Notes under the pieces: model-generated
The model's input: only the letters and a program-made list of their open reading frames with translations
What the model was told of the DNA's origin: nothing
Databases searched by the model: none
Shown here: positions 53,085 to 62,921 of the stretch, piece after piece
Layout: every line of letters begins with the position of its first letter
Position numbering within the stretch: position 1 is the first letter of the stretch
NCBI RefSeq assembly: GCF_011752975.1
Contig: NZ_VWWP01000005.1
Location: forward strand, 280,005-344,004
Source of the DNA: Chryseobacterium sp. Tr-659
GTDB taxonomy: Bacteria > Bacteroidota > Bacteroidia > Flavobacteriales > Weeksellaceae
Direction: 5' to 3'
DNA length: 64,000 nucleotides
Program-made: the position numbers and the translations under genes

Positions 53085-55016
53085 TTAATGTTTAATAAAC
53101 TTGATATTTTTCTCACCAATCGTGAAAATATAAGCACCGGGAACCAGTTCTGTAATTCCGATTGCTTTACCCGGCTGATAAGTTCCTCTTCTTACCAATT
53201 TTCCGTCAATTGCATGAATAGAGAAATCGGCTGCTTTACTAATTCCTTTCAGATAAAGTTCATTCTTTGCAGGGTTAGGATATAAACCAAAATTGTCTTT
53301 ATCTACTGAAGAAACACTCAATGTATTGTCTTTGGTAACCGTAGAGTTTTTTTCCAGGATCTGATACTCATAATTGAACTGAACACTTGTAATCTGGAAA
53401 GGAACAGATTCCAGAAAATTCTGGTTATTTGATGTATTATTAAGTACCAGATAAGCGGTTTGTCCGGCTGCTCCAACCACTTTAACCGGTAAAGGCATTT
53501 CAAAAAAGCTTACTGTTGAACTACTCTGTGTCTGAGAAACATTGAATAATGCCTGATTTCCGTTCTGCATCCATTTAATGGTATAGGTAGGATATCCTTC
53601 ACCATTCACCCAATCATTAAAAAATTCTGTAAAATCTTTTCCTGTAGACTGAAGTAAAGAGGCATTAAGGTCTGAAGTTCTTACATAGTTATAGGCCAAT
53701 GCCGGTCTGTTATGATAATCTTTAAGAGCCTGATAAAAAGCAGTATCTCCTAAAATCCATTTCAGCATTCTCAAGACATAACCTCCTTTCGCATAGGAAA
53801 GTCTGCTGTCAAAAATTCTGTTTATACTGGAAAGGCCGCTATCCGGAACATAAACACTACCTCCTGGACTGCCAGTAATATAATTTACCTGATCCTGCAG
53901 ATAACTTAAAAATTCCGTGTTTGACATGATAAGTTTTTCATAGGCCACATGTTCTCCAAAAGTAGCAAAACCTTCATTCAGCCAGATATCATTCCATGCG
54001 CCGCATGTTACTTTATCTCCAAACCACTGATGGGCCAGCTCGTGAGCAATAAGCGTTTTACTCCACCCTCCCATGGAAGACATGGTTTGATGCTCCATTC
54101 CTCCACCATACATAAACTCCATATGGCCGTATTTTTCATTGCGGAATGGATATGTACCGAAATAAGTTTCAAAAGTATTCATGATCTGCTTCGTCCATTC
54201 AATATTCGCCATACTGGTAGGATTCGAATTAGTAGACGGATAAATATAATTTACAAATGGGAACGGAGGATTTCCCATCGTGTCATTCAACTTAATGAAA
54301 TTGGTAATGGAAAGTGCGATCAGATAGGCTGGTGTTGGATACATCGTTCTCCAGAAGGTAAGTTTTTTACTATTCGGAAGGGTTGTTTCAGACATCAGTT
54401 TCCCATTAGCTGCCACATTATATTGTGATGGTGTGGTAATTTTAAAATCAAATCTCTCAATTTTATCATTCAGGCTTTGTTTGGTTGGAAACCAGTCCTG
54501 AGCACCATATGGCTCATTTAAAGTAGAAAGAACCGGTGTACCGCCCTGAACAGAGGTTCTGAAAGCATCATTAGCCGTGGAAGGAGCTCCCGAATAATAA
54601 ATGGTAAGAGAGTCTAATGTATTGGCAGGAATGGAAGCCGGAAGATCGATCTTTATTTCCTTTGATGAAAGCTGCTGAAAGCTCGTGATATTGGTTCCGT
54701 GATATTGCACCTGAGAAACCGTTAATGAATTGGAAAGATCAAAATAAATACTTCCCAAACTCTGAGTGGGTTTAAAATGAGAAGTCACCGAACCGGAAAT
54801 ATTATAGACCGCAGGATCCAGAGTAACATCCATTCTTTGATACTGAAGGTCATAATTCAGGGTATTGGGATTCACATTTCCAATGTTCATTTTGTGGGCA
54901 AAGGATTTTTTTTCCTTTTCTAACAGCCCTTTTCTATCTATGTTTTGGTCCTGTTTCTGCCCATAAAACGATTGAGACAATAAGAATCCCAATGCGAGAA
55001 GGTACAATTTTTTCAT
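53085..55016 (-). CDS. M1-family zinc aminopeptidase with T9SS sorting domain
   Basis: Secreted metallopeptidase of 643 residues, signal MKKLYLLALGFLLSQSFYG. The N-terminal beta domain is followed by a thermolysin-like catalytic domain. Zinc motif HELAH (His325, Glu326, His329) with third ligand Glu348 (LNEGF), and the substrate-binding GGMEH (305-309), which differs from the usual GAMEN. A T9SS type A domain closes the protein (YPNPAKNELYLKG, ending IKFIKH). It likely degrades peptides outside the cell. It sits alone behind its own promoter (TATATTTG on the minus strand, 55034-55041). Confidence 0.93.
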   Translation of the reverse strand: MKKLYLLALGFLLSQSFYGQKQDQNIDRKGLLEKEKKSFAHKMNIGNVNPNTLNYDLQYQRMDVTLDPAVYNISGSVTSHFKPTQSLGSIYFDLSNSLTVSQVQYHGTNITSFQQLSSKEIKIDLPASIPANTLDSLTIYYSGAPSTANDAFRTSVQGGTPVLSTLNEPYGAQDWFPTKQSLNDKIERFDFKITTPSQYNVAANGKLMSETTLPNSKKLTFWRTMYPTPAYLIALSITNFIKLNDTMGNPPFPFVNYIYPSTNSNPTSMANIEWTKQIMNTFETYFGTYPFRNEKYGHMEFMYGGGMEHQTMSSMGGWSKTLIAHELAHQWFGDKVTCGAWNDIWLNEGFATFGEHVAYEKLIMSNTEFLSYLQDQVNYITGSPGGSVYVPDSGLSSINRIFDSRLSYAKGGYVLRMLKWILGDTAFYQALKDYHNRPALAYNYVRTSDLNASLLQSTGKDFTEFFNDWVNGEGYPTYTIKWMQNGNQALFNVSQTQSSSTVSFFEMPLPVKVVGAAGQTAYLVLNNTSNNQNFLESVPFQITSVQFNYEYQILEKNSTVTKDNTLSVSSVDKDNFGLYPNPAKNELYLKGISKAADFSIHAIDGKLVRRGTYQPGKAIGITELVPGAYIFTIGEKNIKFIKH

Positions 55017-55033
55017 ACTTCGAAATATTTAAC

Positions 55034-55041
55034 CAAATATA
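55034..55041 (-). promoter_or_regulatory. -7 box of the M1 aminopeptidase gene
   Basis: Minus-strand TATATTTG matches TAnnTTTG. It follows the T-run of the upstream dacB terminator and lies 17 bases before the start codon. Confidence 0.6.
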
Positions 55042-55048
55042 AAAAAAA

Positions 55049-55071
55049 CCTTTTAATCAATGATTAAAAGG
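55049..55071 (-). terminator. dacB terminator
   Basis: A perfect 10-bp stem, CCTTTTAATC (55049-55058) with GATTAAAAGG (55062-55071), and an AAT loop, followed by eight T on the minus strand. It lies 28 bases after the dacB stop. Confidence 0.88.
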
Positions 55072-55099
55072 CTGTTATAATATATAAAATAAAATATTT

Positions 55100-56569
55100 T
55101 TAGAGATCCAATGCAGGTTCAAGAATCTTCTCCATTCTCTTTTTTACCATATCTACGGAACCTGAATAGTTATTAACCATTAAAGAAAAAACTAAAGTTT
55201 TCCCGGAATTGGTTTTCAGATATCCTGCCAATGTTTTTACTTTATTTAAAGTTCCGGTTTTAGCAAAAACCTGTCCGTTCCCGCCCCCGATGAACATTCT
55301 TTTTAAAGTTCCGGATTGCCCTCCAATCGGCAGAGAAGTTAAATAAGATCTGTAATACTTTTCGTCCATCAGAGAAGTTAAGAACTTCACCTGAGAAATT
55401 GGAGTTACATTGTTGCTTCTTGAAAGGCCACTTCCATCAATATAATTCAAGCCATTCATATCAAACCCGGCATTTTTTAAGTGATCGGTTACTACTATTC
55501 TTCCTGATTCAGAAGTCTGGTCACCCATTTTCTGGAAACCTACTGTTCTTAACAAGGCTTCAGCTAGTGAGTTATCACTATGCTGATTCGTATAATAAAT
55601 AATATCACTTAAAGTGGGAGATTTATACGCAGATAGCATTTTTCTGTTTTCAGGAGCAGTATCTGTCATTTTGGTGCTTACTTTCCCTGTAACAGGAATC
55701 CCGCTTTTTACCATTGTTGTTCTGAAAGAATTGGCAAGGTAAGCCGGTGCGTCAGGAAGTTTTGTTGTTAAAAGACCGTCTCCGTCATACTTTTCAGCAT
55801 ACACCATTTGGTGGGCATAAGGAGAAACGTAGAAAAACTTCTTTTCTGTAGAGAAGCCTCCTTTCTTTACGATCAATTTTTCGTTTGCAGGATTAATTCC
55901 CCGTGTTGTACCTACCGGCAGATAATAATTATTGTTCTCCAACCATACAACATTTTCCGGAAGCACTGAAATATTACCTTTGAAAAGCGCTGTCTGAATG
56001 ATAATATCACCATTTACCTTTTTGATTCCCTCACGTGAAAGTCCTCCTATAAAATCTGAAATAATATCCCTGTAAGAAGAAGCTCCTGCTTTATTGGTTC
56101 CCAAAGAAGGATCACCACTTCCTACTATATAAAGATTTCCATTTAAAACTCCATTTTCGTCTACTGTTCCCGAATACTCCAGCTGAGTCATCCAACGGTA
56201 GTTTTCCCCTAAAAGGTTTAAAGCCGTCTCTGTTGTCAGCAATTTGGTAGTGGAAGCCGGAACTAAAGGAGTGTTTTCATTGTACGAAGAAATCACTTTC
56301 TTCGTTTTCGGATCATACACAACGAATCCCCAGGTTGCATTTTTCAGCACAGGATCCGCCATCATTGTGTTTACATTAATGTCTACAAGTTCTTTTGCTG
56401 ACAAAACAGTTTTTTCCACCACCGAACTCACCGGTGAGGGCAGATTTAAACTGCTTTTCTGATTGTCATAATTCTGAGAATAAAGAACAGTAGAAACGGT
56501 AGATTGAGCCAGGAAAAGACCAGAAGCCAACACCGCCGCGCTTGAAATATATTTTCTGAAATTTACCAT
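55100..56569 (-). CDS. dacB: D-alanyl-D-alanine carboxypeptidase/endopeptidase (PBP4)
   Basis: Periplasmic penicillin-binding protein of 489 residues (S13 family) that trims or cuts peptidoglycan peptides. Serine motif S106-x-x-K109 (VPASTTKLL), SxN motif (HSDNSLAEALL, near residue 333) and KTG motif (FAKTGTLNK, near 437) are present. An N-terminal signal (ASGLFLAQSTVS) precedes the enzyme domain. It is longer than class A PBP5-type carboxypeptidases because of extra domains inserted between motifs. Monocistronic, ending in a strong terminator. Confidence 0.93.
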   Translation of the reverse strand: MVNFRKYISSAAVLASGLFLAQSTVSTVLYSQNYDNQKSSLNLPSPVSSVVEKTVLSAKELVDINVNTMMADPVLKNATWGFVVYDPKTKKVISSYNENTPLVPASTTKLLTTETALNLLGENYRWMTQLEYSGTVDENGVLNGNLYIVGSGDPSLGTNKAGASSYRDIISDFIGGLSREGIKKVNGDIIIQTALFKGNISVLPENVVWLENNNYYLPVGTTRGINPANEKLIVKKGGFSTEKKFFYVSPYAHQMVYAEKYDGDGLLTTKLPDAPAYLANSFRTTMVKSGIPVTGKVSTKMTDTAPENRKMLSAYKSPTLSDIIYYTNQHSDNSLAEALLRTVGFQKMGDQTSESGRIVVTDHLKNAGFDMNGLNYIDGSGLSRSNNVTPISQVKFLTSLMDEKYYRSYLTSLPIGGQSGTLKRMFIGGGNGQVFAKTGTLNKVKTLAGYLKTNSGKTLVFSLMVNNYSGSVDMVKKRMEKILEPALDL

Positions 56570-56731
56570 CTATCTTCTTTTTGTTCTATAGGTTTTGACT
56601 CTATAAAAAATGATAGGTTAAATCATTCAATTAAAAAGCCAAACACTTAATCAACGTCCAAAAGTAGAAATTATTGTTATATAAAGGACCACAGCCCCAT
56701 TATAAAAGAGTGTAAATTTTGTTAAAAATTG

Positions 56732-59179
56732 TTAAAAATCCACAAAAACGTCTTTTTTAATGCTTTGATATGCAGTGATTTCATCAAATTCTTTCAAACT
56801 TATCAAAACCATATTCTTGAACTTCTCATAGTTTTTCCCCCGAGGAAGTTTAAGCATAATTTGAAACTGGTATAAATTGTTAAGCCTTGCAATCTGAGCC
56901 CTTTCCGGTCCCAAAACACAATCTTCCGGAAGGTATTTTCTTAAGATAGAACCCAGAAACTGGGAGGCCCGGTCTACTTTATCTTCTCTTCTATGCTTAA
57001 GCTCTATCATGATCAGCTTGGTAAACGGCGGATAATGAAATTTCTGACGTTCTGTAAGAATATATTTATAAATTTTCGCCGGATTATTCATCTTAATCAG
57101 CTGAAATACGGAATGATCAGGATTATAGGTCTGAATGAGAATCTTTCCTTTCCCTGAAACTCTCCCCGCCCTTCCTGAAACCTGTGTGATCAGCTGATAT
57201 GCTCTTTCTTCCGCTCTGAAATCCTGAACATATAATAAGGAGTCCGCTTTAGGAATGGCAACCAGTTCAATATGATCAAAATCCAATCCTTTGGAAATCA
57301 TTTGTGTTCCTACGATAATATCGGTTTCCCTGTCTTCAATCTTCTCATATAGCTTTTCATAAGCGAACTTTTTACGCATGGAATCTACATCCATTCTGTC
57401 CACTTCATTTTCAGGAAATAATTTAGAAACTTCTTCATGAATCTGTTCAACTCCTACACCTCTTTCATTTAGGTTTTCCGAATAACATTTCGGACAAGTT
57501 TTCGGTTTCGATGCTCTTTGCCCGCAATAATGACATTTCATTTCGTTGGCAGCTTTGTGATACGTCATTACGACATCACAATTGGAGCAGTAATTCACAT
57601 ATCCACAGCTTTCACATTCCACTACATTGGCATAACCACGGCGGTTGTGAAGGACAATAGCCTGATTTCTTTCATCTATTGTCTTTTTGATCTCTTCAAT
57701 AAGTCTCAAAGAAAAATTCCCGGAAACCTTTTTAGATTCCTGAGCTTCTTTGAAATTGATCAGCTCATATTCCGGCAGATTAACATTCCCGAATCTTTCA
57801 TTCAGGAAAACATATTTCATTTTATCTTTTCTGGCTCGGTAATAGCTTTCAACAGAAGGTGTGGCAGATCCTAAGATTACTCCTGCATTGTAAAACCCAC
57901 CTACAACCAGTGAAGCATCCTTTGCATTAAAATAAGGTGAAACTTCTCTTGGCCTGTATGCAGAATCATGTTCTTCATCCACTACGATAAGTCCTAAATT
58001 CTGATAAGGCAGAAACAAGGCATTACGCGTTCCGATCAGAATACGGATATCATTCTGCTTAATTCTTCTCCAGACTTCCACTCTTTCAAAATCGGTTAGT
58101 TTCTGATGATAGAACCCCAGTTGTCTTCCATATTTTTTTTCTAATCTTTGTGTGATCTGTTTGGTAAGAGAAATTTCAGGCAGTAAGAACAGAACATTTT
58201 TTCCTTCTTTGATACATTCGTCAATTTTCTCAAGATAAATATGGGTTTTTCCGGATGAAGTAACGCCATGAAGCAGAACATTCTTCCCTTCTTCAAAAGC
58301 TTCGTCTATTTCAGACTTTGCCGTTTTCTGTTGTTCGGAAAGCTCTTCCAGCTCTTCTATTTCTCCCTCATAGCTTTCAATCCTGTCTTTCTGCATATAA
58401 TATTCTTCCGCAAGGCCTTTATCTGCAAGTGCTTTGAAATGGGAGCTTCCGAAATATCCGTCTTCAAACAGTTCCGCTTTTTTGATAGGGGTATCAGGAT
58501 GTTCAGTCTGTTTCTCAAGAATGGCAAGAAAAAGATCTTTTTGCTTTGGAGCCTTGTTCAGCTTCAAAAGAATCTCAGTAAGACTCTGATTATTCAAAAT
58601 ATCACTATTAATTCTTACATAGGCTACTTCCTTTGCTTTATATTTTTCAGCAATCTTCTCATCAATTTCAATATACTGCAGATCTATCAGTGAATTAATG
58701 GTCTTAATGATCTCTTTTTTAGGAATGAATGCTTCAATATCTGTCAGATTGATCAGCTGTCTGACCTCCAACGCTTGAATCAGGTACATTTCATTGACAT
58801 CAAGGTTTTCGAAATCTACAACTGCACCTGGTTTTAATTTTAGATAGGTTTCACTTTCAAGTTTTAGAGATGAAGGAAAAGCAAATCTGTAAATTTCACC
58901 AAGGCTGCACAGATAATATCCTGAAAGCCAGTTCCAGAAGCTGATCTGCTCCCCCGGAAGAATCGGCTGATCATCTAGTATACTGATGACTTCCTTTGCC
59001 ACAAAGCTTTCCGGCGCATTGTCATGCAGTTCAAAAACAATTCCCGTATAAATTTTCTTTCCTCCAAACGGAACCAGCACCCGCATTCCGGGTTGTATGT
59101 TGGACATCAGTTCTTCAGGAACTTTATAAGTAAAAGATCCTTTTAAATTCAGAGGTAAAACAATTTGAGCGTATTGCAA
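56732..59179 (-). CDS. priA: Primosomal protein N' (replication restart helicase PriA)
   Basis: DNA helicase of 815 residues that reloads the replisome at stalled forks. Helicase motifs: Walker A HGVTSSGKTHIY near residue 305, DEEH box VVDEEHDSAY near 400, and motif GTQMISKGLDFDHIELV late. Zinc-binding Cys cluster: CESCGY, CSNC, CHYCGQ and CPKC near residues 525-565. The N-terminal 3'-binding domain begins MQYAQIVLPLNLKGSFTYKVPEE. Length slightly above the E. coli protein (732), as usual in Bacteroidetes. Confidence 0.96.
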   Translation of the reverse strand: MQYAQIVLPLNLKGSFTYKVPEELMSNIQPGMRVLVPFGGKKIYTGIVFELHDNAPESFVAKEVISILDDQPILPGEQISFWNWLSGYYLCSLGEIYRFAFPSSLKLESETYLKLKPGAVVDFENLDVNEMYLIQALEVRQLINLTDIEAFIPKKEIIKTINSLIDLQYIEIDEKIAEKYKAKEVAYVRINSDILNNQSLTEILLKLNKAPKQKDLFLAILEKQTEHPDTPIKKAELFEDGYFGSSHFKALADKGLAEEYYMQKDRIESYEGEIEELEELSEQQKTAKSEIDEAFEEGKNVLLHGVTSSGKTHIYLEKIDECIKEGKNVLFLLPEISLTKQITQRLEKKYGRQLGFYHQKLTDFERVEVWRRIKQNDIRILIGTRNALFLPYQNLGLIVVDEEHDSAYRPREVSPYFNAKDASLVVGGFYNAGVILGSATPSVESYYRARKDKMKYVFLNERFGNVNLPEYELINFKEAQESKKVSGNFSLRLIEEIKKTIDERNQAIVLHNRRGYANVVECESCGYVNYCSNCDVVMTYHKAANEMKCHYCGQRASKPKTCPKCYSENLNERGVGVEQIHEEVSKLFPENEVDRMDVDSMRKKFAYEKLYEKIEDRETDIIVGTQMISKGLDFDHIELVAIPKADSLLYVQDFRAEERAYQLITQVSGRAGRVSGKGKILIQTYNPDHSVFQLIKMNNPAKIYKYILTERQKFHYPPFTKLIMIELKHRREDKVDRASQFLGSILRKYLPEDCVLGPERAQIARLNNLYQFQIMLKLPRGKNYEKFKNMVLISLKEFDEITAYQSIKKDVFVDF

Positions 59180-59278
59180 GGGAAATATTTAAACTGTAAA
59201 ATTAATTTTTTCTTCAGAGAACTGCAACTTTACATACATTCTTTTGCGCTATCCAGAATACTTGTTTCAACGATGAGA

Positions 59279-59345
59279 TTAACCACAAAAGCTGTGAAAG
59301 ATTAAACATTTAAAATCATTCTTAACGAGAAACGTGGGATATAAA
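59279..59345. repeat. Intergenic tag with AACCACAAA core
   Basis: The gap between priA and the AEC transporter includes ATTAACCACAAAAGCTGTGAAAG, similar to the inverted copy CTTTTGTGACTTTGTGGTTAAG at about 16058-16079 downstream of lysS. I recall many such tags in flavobacterial spacers. No gene or terminator recognised here. Confidence 0.35.
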
Positions 59346-59361
59346 GGGTACATTCCTTCAA

Positions 59362-60270
59362 TTAAAAAAGGAACTCTGTAATCTCATACCAAAATGCAGA
59401 TGTAAAAAATCCGACAATAATACTGACTCCAATAATCAGGTTCGTCAATTTTGTATTTAATCTGAACTGTTCTGCAATAATACTTGAGGTTACTAAAGTT
59501 GGCATAGCGGCTTCAAATACTGTAATCTTGGCAATATCTCCTTTTATTTTAAATAGTAAAGCCAACCCTACGACCATTGCCGGAGCCAGAACAAGCTTGT
59601 AAAGCATAGACATCGACATTTGTGGAATCAGTTTTTTCCAACCGTTGAACTTCAGCTGTAACCCAACTGAGAATAAGGCCAAAGGACTCACCGTTGCTGC
59701 CAGTTTATCAAAAAACGGCTCTGCCACTGTAAAATCTATAAACTGTGATAATATCAATGCGGAAATACAACCAATTAGCGGAGGGAATGTTACCAGTCGT
59801 TTCAAAATAAACAAAGCACTTACTTTTCCTGATCTACTTCCTCCTTTAACCGCAGCAATAATTCCAAGAGTTGAAAGGGCAAAAAACATGGTCTGATCGC
59901 AAATAATAGCAATACTTAAGAGCCCTTCCCCATAAAAAGCGCTGATGAGAGGAAAACCAATGAAAGAGGTATTGCTGTATCCGCTTGCCAATTCCAATGT
60001 ACTTCTCGAACGCCTTGAATAGCCTCTGCTTTTACTGTAAAACATCATAAAAAAGAAACAGAAAACAGAGATCAGAAATGTAGCAACAATCGGAAATAAC
60101 ATTTCTGTCGTCCATTGTACTTTAGGCAGATATTTAAATGAAACTGCCGGAAGAGCAAGATAAAGAATCCAGGTGTTGATGCCTTTATGAGCATCCGGGT
60201 GGATAGATTTTGTTGCTTTGAATATCATTCCTGCCATAATGCACACTGCAATAAGAACAAAATTTACCAT
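59362..60270 (-). CDS. AEC-family auxin efflux carrier-like transporter
   Basis: Inner-membrane transporter of 302 residues of the AEC (auxin efflux carrier) family, about ten helices. Seen: VNFVLIAVCIMAGMIFKATK at the N-terminus, YSNTSFIGFPLISAFYGEGLLS (conserved Asn/Ser-rich helix break), and AMPTLVTSSIIAEQFRLNTKL in the last third. Bacterial members transport organic acids such as malate or malonate. It is isolated, so its substrate cannot be guessed. Confidence 0.9.
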   Translation of the reverse strand: MVNFVLIAVCIMAGMIFKATKSIHPDAHKGINTWILYLALPAVSFKYLPKVQWTTEMLFPIVATFLISVFCFFFMMFYSKSRGYSRRSRSTLELASGYSNTSFIGFPLISAFYGEGLLSIAIICDQTMFFALSTLGIIAAVKGGSRSGKVSALFILKRLVTFPPLIGCISALILSQFIDFTVAEPFFDKLAATVSPLALFSVGLQLKFNGWKKLIPQMSMSMLYKLVLAPAMVVGLALLFKIKGDIAKITVFEAAMPTLVTSSIIAEQFRLNTKLTNLIIGVSIIVGFFTSAFWYEITEFLF

Positions 60271-60461
60271 AACTGTAAAGAAATATGATACAAATTTACG
60301 GCTGATTTTTGAGTTGGAAAGGTAAAATCTATACTTTTTTGGGTAGAATTCCTGCTAAGTTCCGGTAGTATTGGAATACAGGTATTTTATTATATCTCGC
60401 GGATTTTGCAGAATACGCTGATTTTACAAAGCTTTAAGTAAATAGTATCTTTATTTTTTAA

Positions 60462-62921
60462 TTAATTCGTTTCCCAAAGACTCATCACCTCAACATTTTT
60501 CAAAGGTTTTGAGAGGATAATTCTTTTTGTAGTTTTGGGCAGAAGATCAAAAAAATTATCATTGAAATGAGTGTCTCCAATCAGATAAACATCTTTTGCG
60601 AGAACATCAGTGGATATTTCAATTTCAGTTGGAGATATCTTTTTGATTGTAATGTTTGGTTTTGTAAGTTTTAAATCTTTCGGTTTGTTAAAAAAGAATA
60701 GTTTTTCGTATTTCAGCTCTGCTTCCGAAATTTTTAAAACAGCTTTTGACAAGTCAAACGGAGCAAAATCAGATTTATGGATGCTCAATACTTTTTCACT
60801 CACATTTTCTTTTAATATTCCGGAATTGTTACTTTCCCAGAGTTTTTTCCCGTTAAAGTCTGTCAGTTCCAATTTCAAATTGAAGTTCGACTTTTTAAGT
60901 CCATCATTTATACCATATATATCATAGGTCTTATCTGTTTCTGTAACGGACACCATTACAGGCTCAAAGCTTCTTTTTGCCTGATAGTGGAATGCTTTCC
61001 AATTTCCAAGATAATCGATGGAAGACCATGAAACCACAGGCCAGCAATCGTTAAGCTGCCAGTATAAAGTTCCCATATTATATGGTTTTGCTCTTCTGTG
61101 AGCTTCGATGGCAATCTGCATTCCGCGGGCTTGCAGTAACTGGGAAACGTAATTGTATTTCACAAAATCTGTTGGAATATTATAATCCCGTTTCATATAT
61201 TCATTAATGATATCCCAACCTCTTGCATGCTTTTCGTGGGCTTTGATACTCGGATTCTGTAAATTCAGATCCGGAGCTCCTGAAAACATAGATTTTGTTG
61301 TTTCAAGAGTCGGCATTCCCTGAAAACCGTATTCCGACATAAATCTGCCTACCTTTTCATTGTAAATTTCAAAAGGCTGCTCTCCCCACCAAACACCCCA
61401 ATAATGGGAATCTCCTTCTGTAAGACTTTCTTTATGCCCCCACCCGATGGAAGGGGAACTTGGCCAATAGATATTTTTATCTGCTGTAAGATTTTCCTTT
61501 AACGTATTGGGAATCAAGTTATGAAACAATTTTTTATAATCCTTCCACACCTGCAGGGAATCATTTTTTGAATATTTGAATTGCTTCTGATATCCCCAGT
61601 TGACAATGGCTTCATCAATTTCATTATTTCCACACCATAAGGCTATTGAAGGATGATTCTGAAGTCTGTTGACCTGATCTTTTACTTCTTCTTTTACGTT
61701 ATTTAAAAACATATCATCTGCGGGATAAAAACTTCCTGCAAACATAAAATCCTGCCAAACTAAGATTCCGTTTTCATCGCAGGCTTTATAAAATTCATCA
61801 TCTTCGTAAATCCCGCCACCCCAGATACGGATCATATTCATATGAACTTCTTTGGCATCCCCGATAAGCTTTTTATATTTTTCTTTTGTAATTCTTGGTG
61901 AAAAACTATCTGCAGGAATCCAGTTGGTTCCTTTAATATACAATGGTTTTCCGTTAACCTTAAAGTAAAATGATTTTCCTTTGGTGTCTTTTTCCTGTAT
62001 AAGTTCTACTGTTCGCAACCCTAATTTCATAGTTTCATCAGAGAGCAATTCCGAATCTTTATGTAATGAGAATTTCATATCATAGAGATAAGCCTCTCCC
62101 CAGCCATTAGGCTGCCAAAGCTTTGGATTTTGAATCGTAAAAGGAATTTCCAGCTGATTTTTCCCTTTCTTTAAATCAATCGTATTCGTTTTATTATTGA
62201 TGATAAAGATGTACTTCCCTTCTTTTTCTGCTAAAATCGAAGCATGGATAGCTAACTCAGCTTTTTTATCTGATAACTTCTTCTGTTCAATTTTTATTGT
62301 TTCAATTTTGGCGGCATTCCAAAATTCAATTTTTATATCCTTCCATATACCTGCCGTTACAAGCCTTGGTCCCCAGTCCCAGCCAAACTGATATTGGGCT
62401 TTCCTTACAAAACTTCTCGGAGATTCCGGCATTGTGAAAGGAACCTGCTTAGCAAGTTTTTTTCCTTCTTCAACGGCAGATCTGAATATAATTTTCAGTT
62501 CATTATCTCCTTTTTTCAGCCATTCTTTCGCCGGAATTTCCCACTTTCTGAACATATTATCTGTCTTTTTCAGCAGTTTCCCGTTAAGGTAGATTTCTGA
62601 AAAAGTATCCAACCCGTTGAATACAAGATCCGCATGTTGGTTTTCTAATTCTTTTTGAGAAATATTAAAATGAGTCTGATATTCCCAGTCTTCATTTTCT
62701 ACCCATTGTACTTTCTTTTCATTTTCGTCTTTGAAAGGATCTGAAATGGCTTTATTATTCATCAAATCCAGATGAACTGTTCCGGGTACTTTTGCTGAAA
62801 GCCAGTTTTGGTCTTTCTGGTTTTTAAACTGCCAGTTTTCAGAGGAAAGATTTCTTTCCAAAGACTGTGCAGCTACAAAATTCTGAATGAAAAGAAAGGC
62901 AAAAAGGATAGTTTTATTCAT
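60462..62921 (-). CDS. Beta-mannosidase, glycoside hydrolase family 2
   Basis: Exported exo-enzyme of 819 residues (signal MNKTILFAFLFIQNFVAAQ) cleaving terminal beta-mannose from mannan or N-glycan chains. Domains: sugar-binding jelly roll (residues 25-200), immunoglobulin-like domain, then the TIM barrel. Acid/base Glu434 in WCGNNEID and nucleophile Glu530 in MSEYGFQGMP fit the beta-mannosidase subgroup. The C-terminal beta domains follow. No SusC/SusD pair or other glycan genes are nearby, so it is not in a typical polysaccharide locus. Its start overlaps the end of the GxxExxY gene by 8 bases. Confidence 0.92.
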   Translation of the reverse strand: MNKTILFAFLFIQNFVAAQSLERNLSSENWQFKNQKDQNWLSAKVPGTVHLDLMNNKAISDPFKDENEKKVQWVENEDWEYQTHFNISQKELENQHADLVFNGLDTFSEIYLNGKLLKKTDNMFRKWEIPAKEWLKKGDNELKIIFRSAVEEGKKLAKQVPFTMPESPRSFVRKAQYQFGWDWGPRLVTAGIWKDIKIEFWNAAKIETIKIEQKKLSDKKAELAIHASILAEKEGKYIFIINNKTNTIDLKKGKNQLEIPFTIQNPKLWQPNGWGEAYLYDMKFSLHKDSELLSDETMKLGLRTVELIQEKDTKGKSFYFKVNGKPLYIKGTNWIPADSFSPRITKEKYKKLIGDAKEVHMNMIRIWGGGIYEDDEFYKACDENGILVWQDFMFAGSFYPADDMFLNNVKEEVKDQVNRLQNHPSIALWCGNNEIDEAIVNWGYQKQFKYSKNDSLQVWKDYKKLFHNLIPNTLKENLTADKNIYWPSSPSIGWGHKESLTEGDSHYWGVWWGEQPFEIYNEKVGRFMSEYGFQGMPTLETTKSMFSGAPDLNLQNPSIKAHEKHARGWDIINEYMKRDYNIPTDFVKYNYVSQLLQARGMQIAIEAHRRAKPYNMGTLYWQLNDCWPVVSWSSIDYLGNWKAFHYQAKRSFEPVMVSVTETDKTYDIYGINDGLKKSNFNLKLELTDFNGKKLWESNNSGILKENVSEKVLSIHKSDFAPFDLSKAVLKISEAELKYEKLFFFNKPKDLKLTKPNITIKKISPTEIEISTDVLAKDVYLIGDTHFNDNFFDLLPKTTKRIILSKPLKNVEVMSLWETN

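Noticed and set aside
53949..54428. 159-codon plus-strand frame within the M1 aminopeptidase gene
   Set aside because: It is antisense to a gene with clear zinc motifs and signal peptide; its translation looks random.
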